Assembly: GCF_002858715.1 (NCBI RefSeq)
Contig: NZ_PJZH01000002.1
Location: 124,001-188,000, forward strand
Direction: 5' to 3'
Origin: Chimaeribacter coloradensis
GTDB taxonomy: Bacteria > Pseudomonadota > Gammaproteobacteria > Enterobacterales > Enterobacteriaceae
DNA length: 64,000 bases
The notes under the pieces are model-generated. The model searched no databases, had not been told where the DNA came from, and saw nothing but the letters and a program-made list of their open reading frames with translations. The number at the start of each line of letters is the position of its first letter. The stretch's first letter is position 1. Positions 15,751 to 22,998 of this stretch are shown piece by piece. A program made the position numbers and the translations under genes.

Positions 15751-16527
15751 GTGGAAAAAACCAAACAGGTATTGCTGGTCGGTGAAACGTGGGTCAGTGC
15801 GGCCACGCACTATAAAGGATTTGATCAGTTCGGCAGCGTGACCTTTCACAGCGGCGCGGGGCCATTGACCGCTGCGCTGGCAGAGACCGAGTTCCAGCTT
15901 ACGCACCTGCCCGCCCACCAGGCGGTGGAGGCGCTGCCGTTCACGGCAGAGGGGTTAGCGGCCTATGACGCGATCCTGCTGTCAGACATCGGGGCCAGCT
16001 CGCTGCAACTTCACCCCGACGTCTGGCTGCACGGTAAACCGGTTGCTGACCGGCTGAAACTGCTGCGCGGCTACGTGGAACAGGGCGGCGCGCTGGCGAT
16101 GTTCGGCGGCTATTTGAGCTTCCAGGGCATCGACGGCAAAGCGCGCTGGCGGCGCACCCCGGTGGAGGAGGTGTTGCCGGTGACCTGCCTGCCCTATGAC
16201 GACCGGCTGGAAGTGCCCGAAGGCTTTGTTGCGGTGCCGGTACCGGGTGCGGAAGACCACCCGATCCTGGCGGGCCTGCCTGCTGAGTGGCCGCTGCTGC
16301 TGGGGGCCAATGAGGTTGAGGTGAAGCCGGGCGCAGAGGTGCTGGCACGCCTGCCGGACGATCAGGGCGGCCACCCGCTGCTGGTGACCGGCCATTACGG
16401 ACAGGGCCGCACCCTGGCCTGGACGTCGGACGTCAGCCCGCACTGGCTGCCGCAGTCGTTCATTGACTGGCCCGGTTATGCGCCGCTGTTCACCAATATG
16501 CTGCGCTGGCTGACCGCCGCTGACTAA
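15751..16527 (+). CDS. Putative class I glutamine amidotransferase-like protein
   Basis: A 258-residue cytoplasmic protein starting at a GTG (MEKTKQVLLVGETWV) with GGAGG upstream. An earlier in-frame ATG at 15703 would add a leader with no family resemblance. The sequence has the flavodoxin-like start of the GATase1-like/ThuA group, with YDAILLSDIGASSLQL, LKLLRGYVEQGGALAMFGGY and GQGRTLAWTSDVSPHW. I do not see a clear catalytic cysteine nucleophile in a G-x-C-x-G setting, so it may not be an active amidotransferase. It is divergent from the importer and M24 operon and shares the LacI-type operators, so it probably belongs to the same pathway. Confidence 0.8.
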   Translation: MEKTKQVLLVGETWVSAATHYKGFDQFGSVTFHSGAGPLTAALAETEFQLTHLPAHQAVEALPFTAEGLAAYDAILLSDIGASSLQLHPDVWLHGKPVADRLKLLRGYVEQGGALAMFGGYLSFQGIDGKARWRRTPVEEVLPVTCLPYDDRLEVPEGFVAVPVPGAEDHPILAGLPAEWPLLLGANEVEVKPGAEVLARLPDDQGGHPLLVTGHYGQGRTLAWTSDVSPHWLPQSFIDWPGYAPLFTNMLRWLTAAD

Positions 16528-16592
16528 CCGAAGCGGCAGAAATTCAACTACTCTTGATCCGGTGGATGTGACACTTATCAGGAGTGGGATAA

Positions 16593-17126
16593 ATGAATAT
16601 TGCCTGTCTGGGTTGGGGATCGCTGATATGGAAACCGGGCCCGCTGCCGGTCGCAGGCGAGTGGTACGCCGATGGCCCGTGCGTGCCGGTTGAGTTTTCA
16701 CGGGTGGGGGATGGCGGCGAACTGGCGACGGCGATCTGTTTTAACGCCCCGCCGGTGCCGGTGTTCTGGGCGCTGCTCGCCACCCCGTCGCTGACAGAGG
16801 CGTGCGAGGCGCTGAAACAACGGGAGCAGATCCCGCCTGAGCGGCACGACGGCATCGGGCTGATGCTGACCGCCGGGGACGCGGAGGGGCTGCTGCCCGC
16901 CTGGGCGGCAGCGCGCGGCATCGACGCGGTGATCTGGACGGCGCTGCCGCCGAAAGTGGAGAACAGCGAGGGGCGCATCCCGTCGCAGCAGGAGGCGCTC
17001 GCCTACCTCAGCAGCCTGACGGGCGAAACGCGCGACCACGCCATGAACTACATCGAGCAGGTGCCGCCGCAGATCGACACCCCTTACCGGCGGGCGATCC
17101 GGCAGCAGCTCGGCTGGGGCGGCTAG
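16593..17126 (+). CDS. Uncharacterised protein with a GGCT-like N-terminus
   Basis: A 177-residue protein beginning MNIACLGWGSLIWKPGPL. The GSLIW stretch resembles the YGSL substrate loop of gamma-glutamyl-cyclotransferase-like proteins, and PVEFSRV may supply the acidic position. The C-terminus (RDHAMNYIEQVPPQIDTPYR) is well formed. AGGAGTGG precedes the ATG. It is encoded after the amidotransferase-like gene (65-bp gap) and convergent with lgoD (5-bp gap). The fold call is tentative and I cannot name a reaction. Confidence 0.65.
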   Translation: MNIACLGWGSLIWKPGPLPVAGEWYADGPCVPVEFSRVGDGGELATAICFNAPPVPVFWALLATPSLTEACEALKQREQIPPERHDGIGLMLTAGDAEGLLPAWAAARGIDAVIWTALPPKVENSEGRIPSQQEALAYLSSLTGETRDHAMNYIEQVPPQIDTPYRRAIRQQLGWGG

Positions 17127-17131
17127 CCCGC

Positions 17132-18154
17132 CTAAAAGCGCACGATGCCTTTAATCAACGCGCGGTTATTGATCACCCGCGCCTCAAACTCGTCGGCCAG
17201 CGTCGAAAACTGAAAATGGTGGGTCAGCATGATGCCGGGGTGCAGCGTGCCGGCCGCCATCAGCGCACTGACTTTGGCGAAATCCTCCCGCGTGGCGTTG
17301 CGGCTGCCCATCACCGTCGCTTCCCGCTTATGGAATTCCGGGTCGGCGATCTCCAGCATCCCCTTATGTAACCCGACAAACACCACGGTGCCGCCGTGGC
17401 GCAGCAGCGTCACGGCCGCGTTCATCGCTTGGGCGTTGCCGGTGGCATCGATCACCGTCTCCGGCAGCAGGCCGCCAAACGCAGCGCGTAACTGCTCACC
17501 AAAGCCCGGCGCGGCCGGGTCGAGTGCCGGCAGGCCGAGCACCTGCGTAACGTGCGCCCGTCGCCCGGCACTGGTGTCACTCACCACCACCTGCGCGCCG
17601 TCGGCGTCGGCAATCGCCGCTACCCCCAGCCCTATCGGCCCCGCCCCGCTGACCAGCACCGCCTGCCCCGGTTGCAGGGCCGCGCGGCGCACCGCGTGGG
17701 CGCTGATGGCGAATGGCTCCAGCAGCGCCGCCGCTTCCGGGTCGAGGTCGCCCACCGGCAGCAGGTTGCTCACCGGCACACGCAGAAATTCACAGAACGC
17801 GCCGTCCTGATGCACCCCGATCACCGAGATGTGCTCGCAGCAGTTGGGTTTGCCGCTGTCACACGCCGGGCAGGCACCGCAAGCGAGGTAAGGGATCAGC
17901 GCCACACGCTGGCCGACGGCAAATTCTGTGACGTTGTCACCCAGGGCAGCGATCTCCCCGCACACCTCATGGCCCAGCACCCGCGGGTAGCTGAAAAACG
18001 GCTGGTTGCCCGCCCAGGCATGGATGTCCGTGCCGCAGATCCCCACGGCCTGTACCCGCAGCAGCGCCTCATGGGGCGCGGGGTGCGGCACGTCCCGCGT
18101 GATGGTACGTAACGCCCGCGGCTCCGGGCAAATTAGGGTGGTCATCTGGCGCAT
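17132..18154 (-). CDS. lgoD: L-galactonate oxidoreductase
   Basis: A 340-residue zinc-dependent medium-chain dehydrogenase closely matching E. coli LgoD (YjjN), which oxidises L-galactonate at C5 to D-tagaturonate with NAD+. Shared stretches include GICGTDIHAWAGNQPFFSYP, RVLGHEVCGEI, ISVIGVHQDGAFCEFL and GSRNATREDFAKV. The catalytic zinc site (Cys in GICGTD, His-Glu in GHE), the four-cysteine lobe (CGACPACDSGKPNCC) and the Rossmann motif (GAGPIGLGVAAIA) are complete. GGAGAG precedes the ATG. It is divergent from lgoR, with inverted GTTACA/TGTAAC repeats between them. Tagaturonate would enter the altronate pathway encoded elsewhere. Confidence 0.93.
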   Translation of the reverse strand: MRQMTTLICPEPRALRTITRDVPHPAPHEALLRVQAVGICGTDIHAWAGNQPFFSYPRVLGHEVCGEIAALGDNVTEFAVGQRVALIPYLACGACPACDSGKPNCCEHISVIGVHQDGAFCEFLRVPVSNLLPVGDLDPEAAALLEPFAISAHAVRRAALQPGQAVLVSGAGPIGLGVAAIADADGAQVVVSDTSAGRRAHVTQVLGLPALDPAAPGFGEQLRAAFGGLLPETVIDATGNAQAMNAAVTLLRHGGTVVFVGLHKGMLEIADPEFHKREATVMGSRNATREDFAKVSALMAAGTLHPGIMLTHHFQFSTLADEFEARVINNRALIKGIVRF

Positions 18155-18167
18155 GGTCTCTCTCTCC

Positions 18168-18222
18168 GTTACAACGTTTTATGTAACTTTCTAGTTAAAA
18201 ACAGAACAATTTTGTTACATAA
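18168..18222. promoter_or_regulatory. Putative LgoR operator region
   Basis: Three half-sites lie between divergent lgoD and lgoR: GTTACA (18168-18173), TTATGTAAC (18179-18187) and GTTACATAA (18214-18222). The last two are exact reverse complements. GntR-family repressors commonly bind such TGT/ACA palindromes. Confidence 0.6.
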
Positions 18223-18306
18223 GCGCTGCAAATGTGAATTAGCGCCGACTATTGTGTTTTAAAGTGGGTTTTAATGGGCAGCCGTACCCTGCACAGAGGT
18301 GCCGCC

Positions 18307-19215
18307 ATGAGCCGACCCCAACACCTGCGACAGAGTGTCATCAACCAGATGCTAGACGGCATCACCAAGGGCCACCTGCCCTCCCCGCTGCCTTCCCAGG
18401 CGGCGCTGGCCGAACTCTACAACATCAGCCGCACCACCGTGCGCCACACGCTGGACTACCTGCAACAGCGCGGCATTCTGGCGCGCCGCGCCGGGCAGTT
18501 CTGCATTGCGCGCGCCCCGGCCGGGGATGAGGGCTTCTTACCGGGGCCGCTGCCCGATGCGGCGCAGGCCGGGCAGGTGGAGACCGCATTCCATGAGCTG
18601 ATCCGCCAGCGGCAGTTGCGGCCGGGGGACGCCTTCAGCGAGGTGCAGCTGGCGAAAAACGCCGGGGTGAGCGCCGGGGCGGTGCACGATTTTCTGCTGC
18701 GGTTCAGCCGCTACGGGCTGCTGGAGGCTGCCGGGCGCGGCGAGTGGCTGATGAAGCCATTTGATGAGGTCTATGCGGAGAACCTGTTTGAACTGCGGGA
18801 GATGCTGGAGACCCATGCGCTGCAACGCTTCCTGACTTTACCGGCCGACGACCCGCGCTGGGTCAGGGCGCGCGACCTGCTGACCCGCCACCGCCAGCTC
18901 CACACCATGATGGACGACCACTACCGCCGCTTTGCCGGGCTGGACCGCGAACTGCATGCGCTGATCATGTCCGCTGCCGATAACCCCTTCTTTAACCAGA
19001 CGCTGGAGATCATCTCGGTGATTTTCCACTTCCACTACCAGTGGGATGAGCACCACCTGAAGCAGCGCAATATCGTCGCCACCGAGGAGCATATGGCGCT
19101 GCTGCTGGCGCTGATCTGCCGCAATGACCAGGAAGCGATGCGTGAGCTGCGCGCCCACCTCGCCACTGCCCGCCGCACCATGAACGAGGCGATCCGCGGC
19201 CAGCGGGAGAAGTGA
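18307..19215 (+). CDS. lgoR: GntR-family regulator of L-galactonate genes
   Basis: A 302-residue GntR/FadR-type repressor matching E. coli LgoR (YjjM). The winged helix has SPLPSQAALAELYNISRTTV, and the ligand-binding helical domain has NLFELREMLETHALQRFL, SAADNPFFNQTLEIISVIFH and FHYQWDEHHLKQRNI. The ATG at 18307 has GAGGTG upstream and matches the E. coli start. A second N-terminal-like helix segment (QVETAFHELIRQRQLRPGD) is also present in E. coli. It probably represses the divergent lgoD and its own operon with lgoT, relieved by L-galactonate. In E. coli these genes have a different relative order, so the locus has been rearranged. Confidence 0.92.
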   Translation: MSRPQHLRQSVINQMLDGITKGHLPSPLPSQAALAELYNISRTTVRHTLDYLQQRGILARRAGQFCIARAPAGDEGFLPGPLPDAAQAGQVETAFHELIRQRQLRPGDAFSEVQLAKNAGVSAGAVHDFLLRFSRYGLLEAAGRGEWLMKPFDEVYAENLFELREMLETHALQRFLTLPADDPRWVRARDLLTRHRQLHTMMDDHYRRFAGLDRELHALIMSAADNPFFNQTLEIISVIFHFHYQWDEHHLKQRNIVATEEHMALLLALICRNDQEAMRELRAHLATARRTMNEAIRGQREK

Positions 19216-19361
19216 CCTCAGGGTGGATAAAACCCAATTAAATGCCGAAAACGTTTACCCGCCGCACGGTTTGGCACCAAACCGCAGCGGCCTGTGCGCG
19301 GCGCTGGCTAGGCTGAGGAGGTCTGCTGCCTGACCGGGCAGCGTTTCCCCAGGAGCCTGCA

Positions 19362-20720
19362 ATGGAAAAAACCCGTGAGTTTACCGGTGAGACGGCGCGC
19401 GGTGCGCGCCCGGTGATCACCCTGCCGCCGCTGGATGCCGCCGCCCCGCCGCGCAGCACCCGCATTAAACGCATCCAGACCACCGCGATGGTGCTGCTGT
19501 TTCTGGCCGCGGTGATCAACTACCTCGACCGCAGCTCCCTGTCGGTGGCGAACATGACCATCCGTGGCGAGATGGGGCTGAGCGGCACCGAGATCGGCAT
19601 CCTGCTCTCCGCCTTTTCGCTGGCGTACGGGCTGGCGCAACTGCCGTGCGGCCCGCTGCTGGATCGCAAAGGGCCGCGCATTATGCTGGGGCTGGGGATG
19701 TTTGTCTGGTCGCTGTTTCAGGCGCTCTCCGGGCTGGTCAACAGCTTCACCCACTTTGTGCTGGTGCGCATCGGGCTGGGGATCGGTGAAGCGCCGATGA
19801 ACCCGTGCGGCGTAAAAGTGATCAATGACTGGTTCAACATCCGCCACCGCGGCACGCCGATGGGCATCTTTAACGCCGCCTCCACCATCGGGCTGGCGAT
19901 AAGCCCGCCGATCCTCGCCGCGATGATGTTGCTGATCGGCTGGCGCGGGATGTTTATCACCATCGGCGTGCTGGGGATTGCGCTCTCCGTGGGCTGGTAC
20001 ATGCTCTACCGCAACCGCCCGTCGGTGTCCCTCACGGCTGACGAGCAGGCGTACCTCAATGACGGCAGCGTCAGCGCCCGGCAGGACCCGCTGAGCATGG
20101 CCGAGTGGCGCGGGCTGTTCCGCAACCGCACCATGTGGGGCATGATGCTCGGCTTCAGCGGCATCAACTACACCGCCTGGCTCTACCTCGCCTGGCTGCC
20201 GGGCTACCTGCAGAACACCTACCAGCTCGATTTGAAAAGCACCGGGTTGTATGCCGCCATTCCGTTCCTGTTCGGCGCGGCCGGGATGCTATGCAACGGC
20301 GTGGTCACCGATTTTCTGGTGCGGCGCGGCATGGCCCCGGTGAAGAGCCGGAAAATCTGCATCGCCTCCGGCATGTTCCTCTCCGCCGCGTTTACGGCGG
20401 TGGTGGTACAGGCGGAGACCACCGGCGTGGCGGTGGTGCTGATCGGCATGGCGCTGTTCTGCATCCACTTCGCCGGCACTTCCTGCTGGGGGCTGATCCA
20501 TGTCGCGGTCTCCTCGCGCATGACCGCCTCGGTGGGCAGCATCCAGAACTTCGCCAGCTTTATCTTCGCCTCGTTTGCCCCGGTGGTGACCGGCTGGATC
20601 CTCGACACCACCCACTCCTTCAGCCTGGCCCTCAGCATCTGCGCCGGGGTCACGGTGCTCGGTGCGCTCTCCTACTTGTTTATCGTGCGCGACCCGATCA
20701 CGGATAACCAGGCGGGTTAA
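19362..20720 (+). CDS. lgoT: L-galactonate transporter (MFS)
   Basis: A 452-residue major facilitator of the anion:cation symporter family closely matching E. coli LgoT (YjjL). Shared stretches include INYLDRSSLSVANMTIRGEM, LAYGLAQLPCGPLLDRKGPR, IGEAPMNPCGVKVINDWFN and CIHFAGTSCWGLIHVAV. Twelve membrane segments are expected. The hydrophilic N-terminus of about 40 residues is also seen in E. coli. AGGAG precedes the ATG. It lies 146 bp after lgoR; that gap holds an AAACGTTT palindrome at 19248-19255. Its stop overlaps, tail to tail, with the stop of the convergent ArsR-family gene. Confidence 0.94.
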   Translation: MEKTREFTGETARGARPVITLPPLDAAAPPRSTRIKRIQTTAMVLLFLAAVINYLDRSSLSVANMTIRGEMGLSGTEIGILLSAFSLAYGLAQLPCGPLLDRKGPRIMLGLGMFVWSLFQALSGLVNSFTHFVLVRIGLGIGEAPMNPCGVKVINDWFNIRHRGTPMGIFNAASTIGLAISPPILAAMMLLIGWRGMFITIGVLGIALSVGWYMLYRNRPSVSLTADEQAYLNDGSVSARQDPLSMAEWRGLFRNRTMWGMMLGFSGINYTAWLYLAWLPGYLQNTYQLDLKSTGLYAAIPFLFGAAGMLCNGVVTDFLVRRGMAPVKSRKICIASGMFLSAAFTAVVVQAETTGVAVVLIGMALFCIHFAGTSCWGLIHVAVSSRMTASVGSIQNFASFIFASFAPVVTGWILDTTHSFSLALSICAGVTVLGALSYLFIVRDPITDNQAG

Positions 20721-21445
20721 CGGCGCTCCGCCGGCGGCAGTGCGCCCAGGTGGCGTGCCACCGCCTGCCGCCCGGCGGGAGTCAGCGTCAGCGCCCGGCT
20801 GTCGAGGTGGCGTTCGACCCAGTGGCGGCGCTCAAAAAGTTGCAGTAATTGCGCACCTAATGCGCCCGCCAGGTGGCCGCGGCGCTCACTCCAGTCCAGG
20901 CAGTAACAGCCCGCCGCGGGTTGGGCGGGCGTCAGGCTGAGGCCCATCTGCTGTAACCCGGTCTGCCCGGCCCCGCTCAGCTGATAGTGCCCCTCCCCGG
21001 TCAGCCAGCCCAGCGCCAGAAACCGATCGTGCAGATGCACCGCCAGGGTGCCGGCCATATGGTTGTAACAGGTGCGGGCAAAGCGCAGCGCGGGCGGCGT
21101 TGAGGAGCGCACTGCCGTGCCGCCGCGGGTCAGCCCCATCAGCCCCTCCAGCATCTGCGCTACCGGTGCACCGGCCAGCCGGAAATAGCGGTAACGCCCC
21201 TGCTTTATCATGACGACCAGTTGCTGTTCCGTGAGCCGCGCCAGGTGTGCGCTGGCGGTAGAGGCTGCCACCCCGGCCACGGTGCCGAGCTCGGTTGCGG
21301 TGTAAGCGCGGCCATCCATCAGCAGGCAGAGCATCGCGGCACGGCCGCGGTCGGCCACGGCAGCGGCCAGCGACGCCAAATGGTGTTCCAGCGGCGGCGC
21401 CTCATCCGGCGGGGCAGAAAGGCAAGGCAACATGTCATGGGGCAT
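20717..21445 (-). CDS. ArsR-family transcriptional regulator
   Basis: A 242-residue regulator. The winged helix (AAMLCLLMDGRAYTATELG, VAASTASAHLARLTEQQLVV, KQGRYRYFRL) sits in the first 110 residues. A second region of about 130 residues (ALRFARTCYNHMAGTLAVHL, then a repeat-like LTPAG segment) is typical of long ArsR proteins that do not sense metals; no CxC metal site is seen. It is divergent from the P450 gene with only about 65 bp between, so it probably controls that pair. AGGA lies 8 bp before the ATG. Its TAA shares bases with the TAA of lgoT on the other strand. Confidence 0.9.
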   Translation of the reverse strand: MPHDMLPCLSAPPDEAPPLEHHLASLAAAVADRGRAAMLCLLMDGRAYTATELGTVAGVAASTASAHLARLTEQQLVVMIKQGRYRYFRLAGAPVAQMLEGLMGLTRGGTAVRSSTPPALRFARTCYNHMAGTLAVHLHDRFLALGWLTGEGHYQLSGAGQTGLQQMGLSLTPAQPAAGCYCLDWSERRGHLAGALGAQLLQLFERRHWVERHLDSRALTLTPAGRQAVARHLGALPPAERR

Positions 21446-21510
21446 AGTTCGGTTCCTGACGAAGTATGGTGAGGAGGCTTACTTTACGCTGGTCACCTCT
21501 CTGCTGACCA

Positions 21511-22602
21511 ATGGAAATCATCATGTTATGTTGCCCTTTCTCCTCACCCGATCCGGTTGCGGCGGTAACACTGCCGGACCCGCGCCTTGTCTACCGGCAA
21601 CTCGCCGTGGCAGGGCCCTTGATCGCCCTGCCGCCCTATGCCGCGGTGACACTGTCACCCGCACTGGCCGCGGCGGCCCTGAACCACCCGCTGCTTGGCG
21701 TGCGCCCGCCGGAAGCGCCGGTGCCGCCCGCTTTACAGGGCACCGCAGCCGGTACGGTGTTTGCGGCCTTAGTCAGAATGCGCGACGGCGTTGCTCACCG
21801 CCCTTTAAAATCGGCGCTGCGTACCGCGCTGGAGAGTCTCCCGCCGTCACAGGTCACGGCCACGGCGGCCCGGCTGGCCAATCAACTGGCCGCCGATCGC
21901 CCGTTGCTGCCCGCGGCCCTGACCCGGTTCTGTTATGCCCTGCCGATCTGTGTGATTGCGGATTTTATCGGCCTGCCGCCGGAACACCGGCCGGTGCTGG
22001 TGGATGAGGTGCTGGCGCTGGTGCGCTGCATTGCGCCGGGCGGCACGCCAGCGCAACTAACAGCAGGAAGCCGGGCGGCGGAGACGCTGCTGGCGCGTGT
22101 TGAACGTGCCACGCCCGGCCCGCTGTGGCGGGCGCTGGACGCCGCCTGTGAACAGGAGGGGCTCACAGACAAATCACTGGTTCCGCTTAACCTGATCGGG
22201 CTGCTGTTTCAGGCATGCGAAGGCACCGCCGGGCTGATTGGCCAGAGCCTTCTGGCAGAGGGCGCACCCGCCGCACGGGTGGCACAGGTGCTGCGGGAGA
22301 CCCCGCCGATCCAGAACACCCGGCGGGTGGCGCAGGCTGATACTGACCTCGGCGGCTGCCCGCTGGCAAAAGGCGGGCAGGTGCTGGTGGTGCTGGGCGC
22401 ACCGGACGCCGCAGGCACCCTGGCATTTGGTGCAGGGCCGCACGCCTGCCCCGGCAGACAATGGGCGGTGGCGATCGCAGAGGTGGCGGTGGCACATCTG
22501 CTGGCCTGCCCGGCACAGCAGTCACATACAACGGCGTATCGCTGGCGGGTTTCCGCCAATGCGCGGGTGCCGGAATTTATTTCACCAGGAGATGAACCAT
22601 GA
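21511..22602 (+). CDS. Atypical cytochrome P450
   Basis: A 363-residue P450-like haem protein; an ATG at 21523 is an equally good start. The haem-thiolate loop FGAGPHACPG is intact (Phe306 to Cys313). The segment before it (LRETPPIQNTRRVAQADTDL) matches the K-helix region, but the ExxR glutamate reads Gln (QVLR). The I-helix oxygen-activation motif also departs from AGxET (LLFQACEGTAGLIG). It is shorter than the usual 400-residue bacterial P450. The next gene, a monooxygenase-fold protein, overlaps its stop by 4 bp, so the two probably work on one substrate. Redox partners are not nearby. Control by the divergent ArsR protein is likely. Confidence 0.82.
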   Translation: MEIIMLCCPFSSPDPVAAVTLPDPRLVYRQLAVAGPLIALPPYAAVTLSPALAAAALNHPLLGVRPPEAPVPPALQGTAAGTVFAALVRMRDGVAHRPLKSALRTALESLPPSQVTATAARLANQLAADRPLLPAALTRFCYALPICVIADFIGLPPEHRPVLVDEVLALVRCIAPGGTPAQLTAGSRAAETLLARVERATPGPLWRALDAACEQEGLTDKSLVPLNLIGLLFQACEGTAGLIGQSLLAEGAPAARVAQVLRETPPIQNTRRVAQADTDLGGCPLAKGGQVLVVLGAPDAAGTLAFGAGPHACPGRQWAVAIAEVAVAHLLACPAQQSHTTAYRWRVSANARVPEFISPGDEP

Positions 22603-22943
22603 TTGCCGTGATCTTTGAACTCTACGCCATGCCGGGCAAGGCTGATGCCTACCTGCAGCGGGCCGCCGCACTGAAACCCCTGCTGGCGGAGATTGACGGG
22701 TTTATCTCTATCGAACGGTTCCAGAGCCTTGCTGACCCTGACAAACTGCTGGCGCTCTCATTCTGGCGGGATGAGGAGGCGGTGCGGCAGTGGCGTAATC
22801 TTGAGGCGCACCGGCAGGCGCAGGCCGCCGGGCGGCACTCGCTGCTGGCCGATTACCGGCTGCGTGTGGCGGAGGTACAGCGCGACTACGGCAAGACGGC
22901 GCGCGCTCAGGCCCCCACGGACAGCCGCGGCCGCCACGGCTGA
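22599..22943 (+). CDS. Antibiotic biosynthesis monooxygenase (ABM)-fold protein
   Basis: A 114-residue dimeric alpha-beta-barrel protein. The signature strands IAVIFELYAMPGKADAYLQR, IDGFISIERFQSLADPDKLL and ALSFWRDEEAVRQWRN are typical of the ABM/Dabb superfamily, with a conserved Trp and the helix HRQAQAAGRHSLLADYRLRV. Such proteins are cofactor-free oxygenases or haem/intermediate-handling partners. The ATG overlaps the P450 stop (ATGA). The last 20 residues are polar and Arg-rich and probably disordered. The substrate is unknown. Confidence 0.88.
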   Translation: MIAVIFELYAMPGKADAYLQRAAALKPLLAEIDGFISIERFQSLADPDKLLALSFWRDEEAVRQWRNLEAHRQAQAAGRHSLLADYRLRVAEVQRDYGKTARAQAPTDSRGRHG

Positions 22944-22998
22944 GCCGGGGTGCCCCCCGCGCGCCTGGCGTTCCAGCCACCGGCAAGCGGCCCAGCGG

